Shown one piece after another: positions 7,333 to 15,500 of a stretch of 15,982 nt of DNA (position 1 is the first letter of the stretch; each line of letters opens with the position of its first letter). The notes under the pieces are model-generated. The model saw only the letters and a program-made list of their open reading frames with translations. It searched no databases and was not told the DNA's origin. The DNA is from an uncultured Verrucomicrobiota bacterium (GTDB lineage Bacteria > Verrucomicrobiota > Kiritimatiellia > RFP12 > UBA1067), in the NCBI GenBank assembly GCA_946615875.1, contig CAMOIK010000027.1, positions 1-15,982 on the forward strand, in the 5' to 3' direction. A program made the translations under genes and the position numbers.

Positions 7333-8087
7333 GGCTTGGCGACCCCGTTCCCTCCCTTGCGCATCCAGCGCACGCTGCCAAGGAAATTGTACGACGCCTT
7401 TGTGGCGGGTTTCCTTGCCTGCCGCTTCAGCTGCCGCGCCTTCTTGATGGCCGGGGCCATCTCTGCTTCGTCCGGCAGCAGCGGCTTGCGCTTCTTGTCG
7501 TTCTGGCGCATTTTCATCTCGGTCGCGCTCTCGATGTTGAGGCGCGATGCGCAGTCTTCGCCCAGCCTGACGTTGCGCAGCTCCTTGGCGAAATCGTCGG
7601 GCGGGAACAGCACTCCGCAGTTGTTCGCGTAGATGTTGCGCCTGACGATCGGCAGCTGGCGCCGCACCTTGATGCCGAAGCCATACTTGTAAACGCGCTG
7701 CTTCATGGGGCAGACCAGGCGGTCGTTCCAGCGCTCGTCCAGCGGGAGCGCCGCGTCTTCGCTCACAAACAGCATTTCGTCGCCGAGCTGCACCGTCCCG
7801 CGCATCACGCACATCTTCCAGACGCGGTCGTCCGGCCCGTAAACGCCGACCATCGCATACTGTTCGCGCGCCATCGGCACCTCGCTGTATTCGATCACCT
7901 TGACGATGCAGGCCAGCGGCAGTCCTTCCGGCTTCTCCTCGTCGGGGCATTCGCGCAGCTTCGCCAGCAGCGCGATGTTCTTCCAGTCCTCCTCGGTGCG
8001 AACGGGCTTGGGCGGGCGCTTCCACGCGCCGGCTGCGCCGGCCGCATCGTCCTCTACCTTCTTTTCTATGTCATCCGCCTCAAGCAT
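7323..8087 (-). CDS. Orphan OB-fold protein resembling the N-terminal half of DRB0094-type RNA ligases; function unknown
   Basis: 254 residues, no signal peptide. The central part (about 58-185) reads like the OB-fold module of DRB0094/DraRnl-type RNA ligases. It has ACIVKVIEYSEVP, then GDEMLFVSEDAALP at 102-115, a basic strand pair around 131-150, GVLFP at 158-162, and LGEDCASRLNI at 175-185, matching the ligase pattern of a GD(L)V-type strand, a VLP turn, an SQGLVLPL-type strand and an EGDDVTxxLGV-type end. No nucleotidyltransferase domain follows: there is no KxDG lysine motif, only a Lys/Arg-rich tail (about 195-254) that could bind nucleic acid. The family link is by eye and uncertain. 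The ATG at 8087 is chosen because an extended -10 ends 7 bp upstream. Reading further upstream would run through that promoter and give low-complexity sequence. Confidence 0.7.
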   Translation of the reverse strand: MLEADDIEKKVEDDAAGAAGAWKRPPKPVRTEEDWKNIALLAKLRECPDEEKPEGLPLACIVKVIEYSEVPMAREQYAMVGVYGPDDRVWKMCVMRGTVQLGDEMLFVSEDAALPLDERWNDRLVCPMKQRVYKYGFGIKVRRQLPIVRRNIYANNCGVLFPPDDFAKELRNVRLGEDCASRLNIESATEMKMRQNDKKRKPLLPDEAEMAPAIKKARQLKRQARKPATKASYNFLGSVRWMRKGGNGVAKPLN

Positions 8088-8094
8088 GGTGCAT

Positions 8095-8103
8095 ATTATA
8101 TCA
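8095..8103 (-). promoter_or_regulatory. Extended -10 promoter TGATATAAT for the OB-fold gene
   Basis: On the minus strand TGATATAAT is a perfect TGnTATAAT extended -10. The hexamer ends 7 bp before the ATG at 8087, so transcription should start at or within a base or two of the ATG, giving a leaderless mRNA. No good -35 lies 17 bp upstream, which an extended -10 can tolerate. Confidence 0.7.
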
Positions 8104-8229
8104 TATTTTCCCGTCGTGTGCCTCGCCGCGAAAAAACTTTGCTTGGCGGCGGTTTTCGCGCGGCCAGACGCCAGAGACGGCGGCGTTTCCGCCCGTCCGC
8201 CCGCCCGCCCCCTCCTTTTCCGTCCCATT

Positions 8230-8277
8230 CTCCATATAGAGAGCGCCGCGTGCTCCATATACGGCCGTCTGCGGCGC
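8230..8277. repeat. Direct repeat CTCCATATA x2 with overlapping GC hairpin in divergent intergenic region
   Basis: CTCCATATA occurs at 8230-8238 and 8253-8261, 23 bp apart, about two helical turns. GCGCCGC (8243-8249) can pair with GCGGCGC (8271-8277) around a loop holding the second copy. The related inverted string ATATGG lies at 8314-8319, against the plus-strand -10. The placement between divergent promoters suggests operator half-sites, but no regulator is known. The rest of 8088-8331 is GC-rich and I see no gene in it. Confidence 0.35.
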
Positions 8278-8316
8278 GGCAAGACCCCGCCGCTCCCACC
8301 CATTCCGCCTTAAATA

Positions 8317-8325
8317 TGGTATAAT
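8317..8325 (+). promoter_or_regulatory. Extended -10 promoter TGGTATAAT for the GH89 gene
   Basis: TGGTATAAT is a perfect extended -10. The hexamer ends 6 bp before the ATG at 8332, so the transcript should start at the initiation codon (leaderless). The intervening AGGGAC resembles a Shine-Dalgarno but is too close to the ATG to work as one. Confidence 0.7.
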
Positions 8326-8331
8326 AGGGAC

Positions 8332-10305
8332 ATGGACACGACTAAGGCATTGGGTATTTGCGTGGCGCTGGCGGCGACCGGCGCGTATGCGGCGCATTGT
8401 TCGCCGGTGGAGGGGCTGGCCGGGCGCGTACTCGGCGAAAAGGCGGCGGCGCTGCGGTTCGAGACGGCGCCAAGCGCCTCGTATCGCGCGGAGGACGGAC
8501 GCATCGTGATCGCGGCGCCCGACGAAGGAGGCAAGGCGCTGGCGCTGGGCGCGTATCTTCGCGACGTGGCGCACGCGCACTGGGGATGGTGCGGCTCGCG
8601 CTTCCCCTCCGAACTGCCGCCGCCAAAGGAACGCACGCCGGTCGTGCGCTCCGGCGAGATCGCCATGGCCTACAACTACTGCACGCTGTGCTACACAATG
8701 GCGTATCGCGGCGAGGATTGGTGGCGCGAGGAGATCGACCGCCTGGCGCTCTTCGGGTTCAACCGCGCACTCGTCATCGCCGGCCTCCCGAAGGTCTGGC
8801 AGCTCACCCTCCGCGAACTCGGCATGGACGAAGAGCAGATTCGCGCCTTCATCCCGGACCTCGCCGCGACGGCGTGGTGGGCGATGGGCAATCTGGAGGG
8901 GTTGGGCGGCCCCGTGCCGCAGGAGACCATCGAGCGCGACGCCGCGCTTGGCCGCTTCATCGTCAGGGAGATGCGCGCGCTGGGCATCGAACCAGTGCTG
9001 CAAAGCTTCACCGGCCTGGTGCCGAGCGCGTTGGAGCGCGACCCCGGCAGATACGGGCTGGGCGGCTCGCGCTTCTTCGCCCAGGGGATGTGGTGCGGGC
9101 GGCAGCGCCCGGCCGTCCTCGACCCGTGCGACGGCGCATTCCCCCGTCTCGCGCAGACATGGTACCGCAACCTCTTCAAAGTTTACGGCATAGACGGCGC
9201 GGCGGCGTTCGCAGGCGACCTCTTCCACGAGGGCGGCAGCAGCAAAGGAGTCGACGTGACGGCGGCCTTCCGCGCCGTGCAGGCCGCACAGCAGAACGCC
9301 GCCCCTGGCGCCGTCTGGATGGTGCAGGCGTGGGGGAAGAACCCGACCCCAGCCATGGTCGAAGCCCTGGACCCGCGCTTCACCATCGTGGAGAAGCTCG
9401 TTTACGACATGGCGCATGGCGACGCCGACACGCGTTCTTGGGGGCGGTTGCCCGTCATCTGGTGCGAACTGCTCAACTTCGGCGGCAACCACGGCCTCTA
9501 CGGCGGTCTTGACGTCGTGGAGAAAGTGCCGGACGGCTACGGCTGGGGACTCCTCTCCGAGGGCCTGGAGACCAACCCGTGGTTCTACGAGGAGTTCACG
9601 CGCCGCATCACAGGCGGCAAGCCGGAATCCTCGGCCGACTACGCCAGGCGCCGCTGGGGCACGGACGACCCGCGCCTCGTCGAAGCCCTCGCTCTGCTGC
9701 GCCGCAGCGTCTATTCCGTCCCGCGCCGCCAGCAAGGGGCGCTGGAGTGCCTTTACTGCGCATTCCCGGCATGGGACGCCAAAAGCGCGTCCTCCTGGGG
9801 GCCGAAGACGGGCTTCTACTACGACACTGCGGACGTCGCGAAGGCCCGCGACCTGTTCGAGGCCGTGGCCAAGGAGCGACCGGACCTCCTCGAAACCGAA
9901 ACCTTCCTCTACGACTTGACGGACGTGCGGCGCCAGGTCCTGTCCGACAGGGCGCGCGAACTCCTGCCGGCCGCGCGAACAAACGCCGTGGCGCGCGCCG
10001 CTTTCCTCGCGGGCATGGACGAAATGGACCGCGCACTCGCCGCCTCCCCATACTTCCGCATGGACAGGTTCGAGCGGCTCGCCGCCGGCCTCGACCCGGA
10101 GCACGGCCCCGCCGCGCTGTGGCGGATGTTCACCACGTGGGTAGAGCCGGAACACGGCCACACGTACCTCGACTCCTACGCCCACCGCCAGCTCGCTGGC
10201 CTCATGCGCTACCACCAGGGCTGCTGGACGCACTTCTTCGCTTCGCCCGCCGCCGCCGCCGGAAAGGCGCTGGACGTGCACACCGCCGGTCCGCCGTCCG
10301 ACTGA
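8332..10305 (+). CDS. Secreted GH89 alpha-N-acetylglucosaminidase (NAGLU-like)
   Basis: Retaining exo-glycosidase that removes terminal alpha-linked GlcNAc, as on gastric-type mucin O-glycans or heparan sulfate. The 657 residues carry a Sec signal (about 1-20, AYA-A cleavage), an N-terminal small domain, a TIM barrel (about 100-430) and a helical C-terminal domain. Alignment by eye to human NAGLU is strong: NYCTLCYTMAY...WWREEIDRLALFGFN; WWAMGNLEGLGGPVP; VLQSFTGLVPSA; PVIWCELLNFGGNHGLYGGL. The likely acid/base is Glu300 in DLFHEGG (human NE316M) and the nucleophile is Glu410 in LSEGLETNP (human PEGISQN). The start is supported by the signal peptide and by an extended -10 immediately upstream. 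A hairpin follows the stop, so it is probably a single-gene transcript beside the AraC regulator. Confidence 0.93.
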   Translation: MDTTKALGICVALAATGAYAAHCSPVEGLAGRVLGEKAAALRFETAPSASYRAEDGRIVIAAPDEGGKALALGAYLRDVAHAHWGWCGSRFPSELPPPKERTPVVRSGEIAMAYNYCTLCYTMAYRGEDWWREEIDRLALFGFNRALVIAGLPKVWQLTLRELGMDEEQIRAFIPDLAATAWWAMGNLEGLGGPVPQETIERDAALGRFIVREMRALGIEPVLQSFTGLVPSALERDPGRYGLGGSRFFAQGMWCGRQRPAVLDPCDGAFPRLAQTWYRNLFKVYGIDGAAAFAGDLFHEGGSSKGVDVTAAFRAVQAAQQNAAPGAVWMVQAWGKNPTPAMVEALDPRFTIVEKLVYDMAHGDADTRSWGRLPVIWCELLNFGGNHGLYGGLDVVEKVPDGYGWGLLSEGLETNPWFYEEFTRRITGGKPESSADYARRRWGTDDPRLVEALALLRRSVYSVPRRQQGALECLYCAFPAWDAKSASSWGPKTGFYYDTADVAKARDLFEAVAKERPDLLETETFLYDLTDVRRQVLSDRARELLPAARTNAVARAAFLAGMDEMDRALAASPYFRMDRFERLAAGLDPEHGPAALWRMFTTWVEPEHGHTYLDSYAHRQLAGLMRYHQGCWTHFFASPAAAAGKALDVHTAGPPSD

Positions 10306-10318
10306 CCTCGGCGCTCCG

Positions 10319-10357
10319 CTCCGTCCGCGCCGCGCAGCGACGACGGCGCGCACGGAG
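10319..10357 (+). terminator. Putative terminator hairpin after the GH89 gene
   Basis: CTCCGTCCGCGCC (10319-10331) pairs with GGCGCGCACGGAG (10345-10357) at 12 of 13 positions around a 13-nt loop, starting 13 bp after the GH89 stop. What follows (TTCGCTTTCTGCGCTTTG) is only moderately T-rich, so termination efficiency is uncertain. The stem abuts the duplicated promoter element that begins at 10357. Confidence 0.55.
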
Positions 10358-10431
10358 TTCGCTTTCTGCGCTTTGTAGTTTTGCAAACCTTTTGCCTCGT
10401 AGAGCGTGGTATCATACGGCTGTCATCAGGA
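10357..10431 (+). repeat. Duplicated 75-bp promoter element, copy 1 (upstream of araC-type gene)
   Basis: Matches 11397-11471 without gaps, 58 of 75 positions by hand count. Shared blocks are GTTCGCTTTCTGCG, TTTGTA, GCAAACCTTT, CCTCG, the -10 TGGTATCATAC and TCAGGA. The dyad TTTG-N8-CAAA lies at 10372-10387. It probably carries operator sites for a shared regulator, most simply the AraC protein encoded just downstream. Confidence 0.75.
10407..10415 (+). promoter_or_regulatory. Extended -10 promoter TGGTATCAT for the AraC-family gene
   Basis: TGGTATCAT matches an extended -10 with one change from TATAAT. The expected start site is about 17 bp before the ATG at 10439, with AGGA (10428-10431) as ribosome site 7 nt before it. 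No strong -35 is visible, consistent with activator dependence. Confidence 0.6.
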
Positions 10432-10438
10432 ACGCGGA

Positions 10439-11392
10439 ATGAATATCGGCAGCAAAGCAGACCAAGGCATTGAAGCGGCCTCGCGGGCCGCTCCGTCTCC
10501 ATTGGACGGCGTGATGGCCTCGCTGCCGGAATACATGGATACGCCTGAGACGAAGGTCGTGGACCTTGCGCCGGACGGCGTGGACTGCATACCCGTCCTC
10601 GGCGAACACAACTACAAGCGCTTCGGCGGCTCCACCGTGCCGCACGTCCACCCCGGGATGATCGAAATGATGTGCTGCCGCCGCGGCGCCAACCTGTCGT
10701 TCGACTGCGACGGCGAGATCATCCCCTTCCGGCCCGGCATGATGTTCGTCGCGCAGCCCGAGACCCCGCACTTCCTGCGCCGCTACCCGAAGGGACTCTC
10801 CACCGTGTGGATTTGGTTCCGCATGCCGGAGCGCGGCAGGACCATACTGGGGCTTTCCGGCGACGAGACGGCGTGGCTCGTGAAGCGCCTGCGCACGCTA
10901 CCCGTCAAGTTCGAGGCGACGGAGCCGCTCCGCGCCTCGTTCCGCCGCCTCTGGAGCCTCTACCGCGAACCGGCGCGCCCGGCGCCCGCGCGCCGCCTGC
11001 TGCTGCGCGACGCCGCCACGCGTCTGCTGCTCGACATCGCGGAGTCGGCCGACGAGCGCTCCGACTACGAAAGGAGCAACGCCAAGCTGCTCGCGCTCAT
11101 CGACGAAATCCGCCGCTCGCCGTCGCTCGACTGCTCCGTGGACGATCTCGCGGAACGCGCCGCGATGTCCGTCGCCAACCTCACCGCCTGCTTCCGCCGC
11201 GAGACCGGCCTGCCGCCGCACTCCTTCATCATATTCTGCCGCATAGCGGCCGCGAAGGAGCTGCTGGCGACCACGCAGAGGAGCGTCGGGGCGATCGCCA
11301 ACGAGCTTGGCTTCCCCTCCGCGCAGCACTTCGCCACGCAGTTCCGCCGCGAAACGGGCATGACGCCTCTCGCTTGGCGCTGCAGACGCTAG
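10439..11392 (+). CDS. AraC-family transcriptional regulator with cupin sensor domain
   Basis: 317-residue DNA-binding regulator. The N-terminal AraC-type cupin (about 60-125) has PHVHPGMIEMMCCRRG and FRPGMMFVAQPETPH, a pocket normally used to bind a sugar or related small molecule. The C-terminal module (about 215-317) has two helix-turn-helix units. The first is VDDLAERAAMSVANLTACFRRETG. The second is VGAIANELGFPSAQHFATQFRRETG, followed by the family-typical MTPLAWR end. The ATG at 10439 is preceded by AGGA at a 7-nt spacing and an extended -10. Its position between GH89 and the sialic-acid genes, and the shared 75-bp element in front of both it and the lyase gene, suggest that it controls itself and the lyase/sialidase pair. 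The inducer is unknown; a sialic-acid or amino-sugar product is a guess. Confidence 0.92.
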   Translation: MNIGSKADQGIEAASRAAPSPLDGVMASLPEYMDTPETKVVDLAPDGVDCIPVLGEHNYKRFGGSTVPHVHPGMIEMMCCRRGANLSFDCDGEIIPFRPGMMFVAQPETPHFLRRYPKGLSTVWIWFRMPERGRTILGLSGDETAWLVKRLRTLPVKFEATEPLRASFRRLWSLYREPARPAPARRLLLRDAATRLLLDIAESADERSDYERSNAKLLALIDEIRRSPSLDCSVDDLAERAAMSVANLTACFRRETGLPPHSFIIFCRIAAAKELLATTQRSVGAIANELGFPSAQHFATQFRRETGMTPLAWRCRR

Positions 11393-11396
11393 CGGC

Positions 11397-11471
11397 GTTC
11401 GCTTTCTGCGGTTTGTAAATCCGCAAACCTTTTCCCTCGCCAGGTATGGTATCATACCACCATCGTCAGGA
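11397..11471 (+). repeat. Duplicated 75-bp promoter element, copy 2 (upstream of lyase gene)
   Basis: Ungapped partner of 10357-10431, exactly 1040 bp away. It contains the dyad GGTTTG-N8-CAAACC (11410-11429) and, around the -10, a 13-bp inverted repeat TGGTAT-C-ATACCA (11447-11459) that is only partly kept in copy 1. It starts 5 bp after the araC-type stop, so it is a compact promoter for the next operon. Confidence 0.75.
11447..11455 (+). promoter_or_regulatory. Extended -10 promoter TGGTATCAT for the lyase-sialidase operon
   Basis: Same TGGTATCAT as in front of the AraC gene. The perfect Shine-Dalgarno AGGAGG (11468-11473) is 5 nt before the ATG at 11479, so this gene is clearly not leaderless. 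The -10 sits inside the TGGTAT-C-ATACCA dyad, a position where a bound protein could block RNA polymerase. Confidence 0.62.
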
Positions 11472-11478
11472 GGAATTG

Positions 11479-12522
11479 ATGGATACTAGCAGACGGGATT
11501 TCCTGAAAATAGGGGCGGCGGCCGGCGCGTCGGTGCTGGCGGGCGTCCTCAAGGGCGCGGTCGAAACGGCCGCGCCGGCCGGCGGCGGCGCCGCATCGCT
11601 TCCCGTGCCGGACGGCGCGGAATTCGAGGGTATGGCCGGCGCCTACGCCGCGCTCGTCACTCCATACAGGCCGGATGGTTCGATCAACGAGGAGATGATC
11701 GAGCGCCTCGTGGAGTTCGGCCTGGCGAACGGGCTCAGGGGCTTCTACCTGACGGGCTCCACGGGCGAAGGCTTCCTGCTCTCGGAAGAGGAGCGCGTGC
11801 GCGTGTACGAGCGCGCGGCGAAGGCGGCGCGCGGCCGCGCACGGCTCATCGCGCACGTCGGCTGCCTTTCCACCGGCGAAGCCGTGCGGCTGGCGCGCCG
11901 CGCCGCCAAGGCGGGCGTAGATTGGGTCTCTTCCGTGGCGCCGGTCTATTTCGGGCAGAATTTCGACGCCGCCTTCGCCCACTACAAGGCCATCGCTGGC
12001 GCCACCGACCTGCCCTTCATGATCTATTCCGTCGGCGCGCAGGTCGTGCCGGACCGCGACGTCAGGTTCTTCGAGATCCCCAACGTGAAGGGAATGAAGT
12101 ACACAGGCTACGCATACTGGACCGTCAAGCAGCTGCGCCGCCGTCTGCCGAAACCGGCGATATTCTTCGCCGGCGCCGACGAGCAGGAGCTTTGCGCCTT
12201 CGCATACGGCGACACCTTCAGCGGTTGCATCGGCACCACCGACAACATGATTCCCGCGCACCACGCGAAGATATGCGCGCTCGCCGCAGAGGGCCGCTTC
12301 GCCGAGGCCGCGCCGCTGATGGACGACGTGGTCAGGTTCGTCGAGCTCGTGGTCGGCGCGCCCAACGCCTCGTGGTGGAAGAGCGCCATGCGCTACATCG
12401 GCCTGGACTGCGGCCCGGCGCGCTCGCCCGCCGGCCAGCACATGACGGAGGCCGACTACCAGGCGTTCGCCGCCAAGATCGAGGCGCTCGGCTTCATGAA
12501 AAGGGACTCCGCCAATGCGTAG
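11479..12522 (+). CDS. Tat-exported DapA/NanA-family lyase, probable N-acetylneuraminate lyase
   Basis: Class I aldolase of the DHDPS/N-acetylneuraminate lyase family, proposed to split sialic acid into ManNAc and pyruvate. The 347 residues begin with a textbook twin-arginine signal, SRRDFLK at 4-10, followed by a hydrophobic Ala/Gly stretch, so the folded enzyme is predicted to be exported. Family motifs: GSTGEG at 93-98, Tyr183 in MIYSVGAQ, and Schiff-base Lys207 in GMKYTG. The Tyr-Lys distance is 24 against 28 in E. coli NanA, and the usual YxxP proline after Tyr is missing. The fused sialidase encoded next supports sialic acid as substrate. Other keto-acid aldolase activities remain possible. 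Start: AGGAGG 5 nt before the ATG. The end overlaps the next gene by 8 bp. Confidence 0.82.
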   Translation: MDTSRRDFLKIGAAAGASVLAGVLKGAVETAAPAGGGAASLPVPDGAEFEGMAGAYAALVTPYRPDGSINEEMIERLVEFGLANGLRGFYLTGSTGEGFLLSEEERVRVYERAAKAARGRARLIAHVGCLSTGEAVRLARRAAKAGVDWVSSVAPVYFGQNFDAAFAHYKAIAGATDLPFMIYSVGAQVVPDRDVRFFEIPNVKGMKYTGYAYWTVKQLRRRLPKPAIFFAGADEQELCAFAYGDTFSGCIGTTDNMIPAHHAKICALAAEGRFAEAAPLMDDVVRFVELVVGAPNASWWKSAMRYIGLDCGPARSPAGQHMTEADYQAFAAKIEALGFMKRDSANA

Positions 12523-15500
12523 CACCGCAGCCATGGCCGCTCTCGCGCTCGCCGCCGCCGCGTTCGCCGGCGGGGAGGGGCGCGTTTGCGCGCGCCCGGA
12601 CGGGACCGGCAACGCCGCTCTCGCCAGGCGCGCCGCAGCGGACGGCCTCGTGCTGCTCAAGAACGATGGCGCTCTCCCTCTGGATGCCGGCTCGGCCGTC
12701 GCGTTGTTCGGCGAGCCGGACGCGCTGAAGCCGGGCGGCGGCGGCTCGTCGGGCGTGAACGCCGTCCGCACCGTGACGCTGGCGGAGGGCTTGGCGGAGG
12801 CGGGCTTTTCCATTGACCCCGCGAGCCGCCAGACCGCCCTCTTCGTCGTCGTGCGCAACGCCCTCGAGGGCGAAGATTCCCCGGACGCCGCCTTCGAGCT
12901 GACCGAGGGCGAACGCGCCGCTCTGGAGGAGATAAAGGCGGCCGGCTTCCGGCGCATCGTCGCCGTCTGCGGCGGCGGCCACGTCTTCGACATAGGGCCG
13001 CTCGCCGACGATCCGGCGGTGGACGCCATCCTGTGGGCGTGGTATCCGGGCGGCGAAGGCGGCGCGGCCATCGCCGACGTCCTGGCCGGCAGGACGAATC
13101 CTTCGGGCCGCCTCGCGGAGACCATCGCCGCGAACGTCGCCGACTACCCGACCGACCGCGGCTGGCGCGAGTCAAGATGGTACGTCCCCTACGAGGAAGG
13201 CATTTTCGTCGGCTACCGCTACTTCGAGACTATCCCGGGCGCGAAAAGCAAGGTCGTGTATCCATTCGGCCACGGCCTGGGCTACTCCAGCTTCTCGGTC
13301 CGGACTCAAGAAGCCGAGACCGACGGCGACAGGGTCGCTCTCCGCGTGGAGGTGGCGAACGACGGCCCGCGCCCGGGCCGCCACTCCGTGCTGTGCTACA
13401 CGTCGTGCCAAGGCGGCGCGGCCGACCACCCTGCCATCGAGCTGCGCGCCTTCGCCAAGACCCGCCTGCTCGCGCCGGGCGAATCCCAGACCCTCTCGCT
13501 GGCTTTCGACAAGCGCGACCTCGCTTTCTTCGACGACGACGAGGCCTCGCCCACGTGCGGCTCGTGGGTGCTGGACAAGGGCCGCTACACCGTCCTCGTC
13601 GGCGGCAGCGTCCGCGAGACCACGCCCGCCGCGGCGTTCGACGTGCCGGAACAGAGAGTCCTCGCCTCGCCAGGCCTGAAGCTCCAGGCGGACCGCCTGG
13701 CGCGGCTGCTGCGCGCCGACGGCTCGTTCAGGTCGCTCCCGGTGGCGTATCCGGGCCACGTGGAGCCGGCGGACGTCCTGCCAGTGCGCACGAACGCGAT
13801 CGACGGCGTGAACACGACCCTGTGCGACGTGGCGGACGGCAAGGCCACGCTAGACGAGCTGCTCGACGACATGTCGCTCCAGGAGATGCTGCACCTGCTA
13901 TTCGGCCACCTGCGCGAAGACCCGTGCGGCACCGGCTCCATTGGCGCGCTCGACAAGTTCCGCATATCCGCCGTGCAGACGTGCGACGGGCCGGCCGGGG
14001 TGCGACGGGAGGCCGCCTCCACGTTCTTCCCGTGCGCCGCGCTTCTCGCCTGCGCCTTCGACGCGCCGCTCGCGGAGGAGGTCGGCGAGGCTATCGGCGC
14101 CGAGGCGGCCGAGGCCGGCTTCGACCTGCTGCTCGCGCCGGGAATGTGCATCCACCGCCACCCGCTCTGCGGACGCAACTTCGAGTATTTCAGCGAGGAC
14201 CCTCTGGCCTCCGGCAAGGCCGCCGCCGCGTATGTCAAAGGCGTGCAGAGCCGGGGCGTGGGCGCCACGCTCAAACACTTCGCCGGCAACGGCCGCGAGA
14301 CCACAAGGCGCATCCAGAAGGACGTGGCGTCGGAACGCGCGTTCCGCGAAATCTACCTGCGCGGCTTCGAACGCGCCGTCAAGGAGGCCGGGCCTTGGGC
14401 CGTGATGACCGCGTACAACGGCATCAACGGCTTCAACTGCGGCGAAAACCACGGCCTCGTCACGGGCATCCTGCGCGACGAATGGGGCTACCGGGGGCTG
14501 GCCGTCACAGACTGGCTCACCACCGTGCCCATGTGGCGGGAAATCGGCGCCGGCAACGACGTCAAGATGCCAAAGGACATCGAGGACACCAACCGCGACA
14601 TCCAAAAGCGCGGCGACGCCGTCGCCGAGGCCCTCTTCGCATACAACAGGGGCTACCTATCCCTCTCGCGCATCCGCGAAAGCGCCAAGCGCGTCTGCGA
14701 ACTCGTCCTCAAGTCGCGCCGCTTCGCGCGCGACAGGGCCGAGCGCCGCCCGGCGCTGGAGCTGCGGCCGGGCCCAGGCAACCCGCGCAACAGCGAAGGC
14801 GCGTTCCTCACGCTCGCCGACGGGCGCGTCCTCTTCGCGTACTCGCGATACACCGGCCGCTCGAAAAGCGACCACGCCCCGGCCCAGATCGCGGCGCGCT
14901 TCTCTTCGGACGGCGGCGCCACGTGGACCGGCAAGGACGAGATCCTCGTCCGCGACGAGGGCGCCATGAACGTGATGAGCGTCAGCCTCCTGCGCCTCAA
15001 GAGCGGAGAAATAGCCCTCTTCTACCTGCGCAAGAACTCCCTCGGCGACTGCCGCCCCGTGATGCGCCGCTCCTTCGACGAGGCCCGCACGTGGACAGAG
15101 CCGACGACTTGCATCACGGACGAAGTCGCATACTACGTCCTCAACAACGACCGCGTGATACAGCTCGCGGACGGCAGGCTGCTCTTCGCCGTCGCAAAGC
15201 ACTCTTTCCCCGACGGCAAGTTCGACAACGCGGGCGTCGTCGCGACCTATTCCTCCGACGACAACGGCGCCACGTGGCGGCGCGGCAAAACCATCCTCGA
15301 AGTGCGCGGAGAGGACGGCAAGGCTTTCGCCGCACAGGAGCCGGGCGTAGTGGAGTGCGCCGACGGCTCGATTCTCCTCTGGATGCGCACGGACGCCGGA
15401 CGCCAGTATTTCAGCCGCTCGACCGACCGCGGCGACACGTGGAGCAGCCCGGAGCCGTCGCCGCTCGTCTCCCCGCTCTCCCCGGCCAGCATCAAGCGTC

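Noticed and set aside
8088..8303. N-terminal extension of the OB-fold protein up to 8303
   Set aside because: It would put a perfect extended -10 inside the coding sequence, and the added residues are low-complexity.
8326..8330. AGGGA as Shine-Dalgarno for the GH89 gene
   Set aside because: It ends 1 nt before the ATG, too close for ribosome use, and probably lies upstream of the transcription start.
8101..10386. 761-codon minus-strand frame opposite the GH89 gene
   Set aside because: Antisense to GH89, and it runs through the predicted terminator and promoter regions; no domain visible.
11452..13125. 557-codon minus-strand frame opposite the lyase and GH3 start
   Set aside because: Covers the lyase promoter and the 8-bp gene overlap; no motifs; low-complexity composition.
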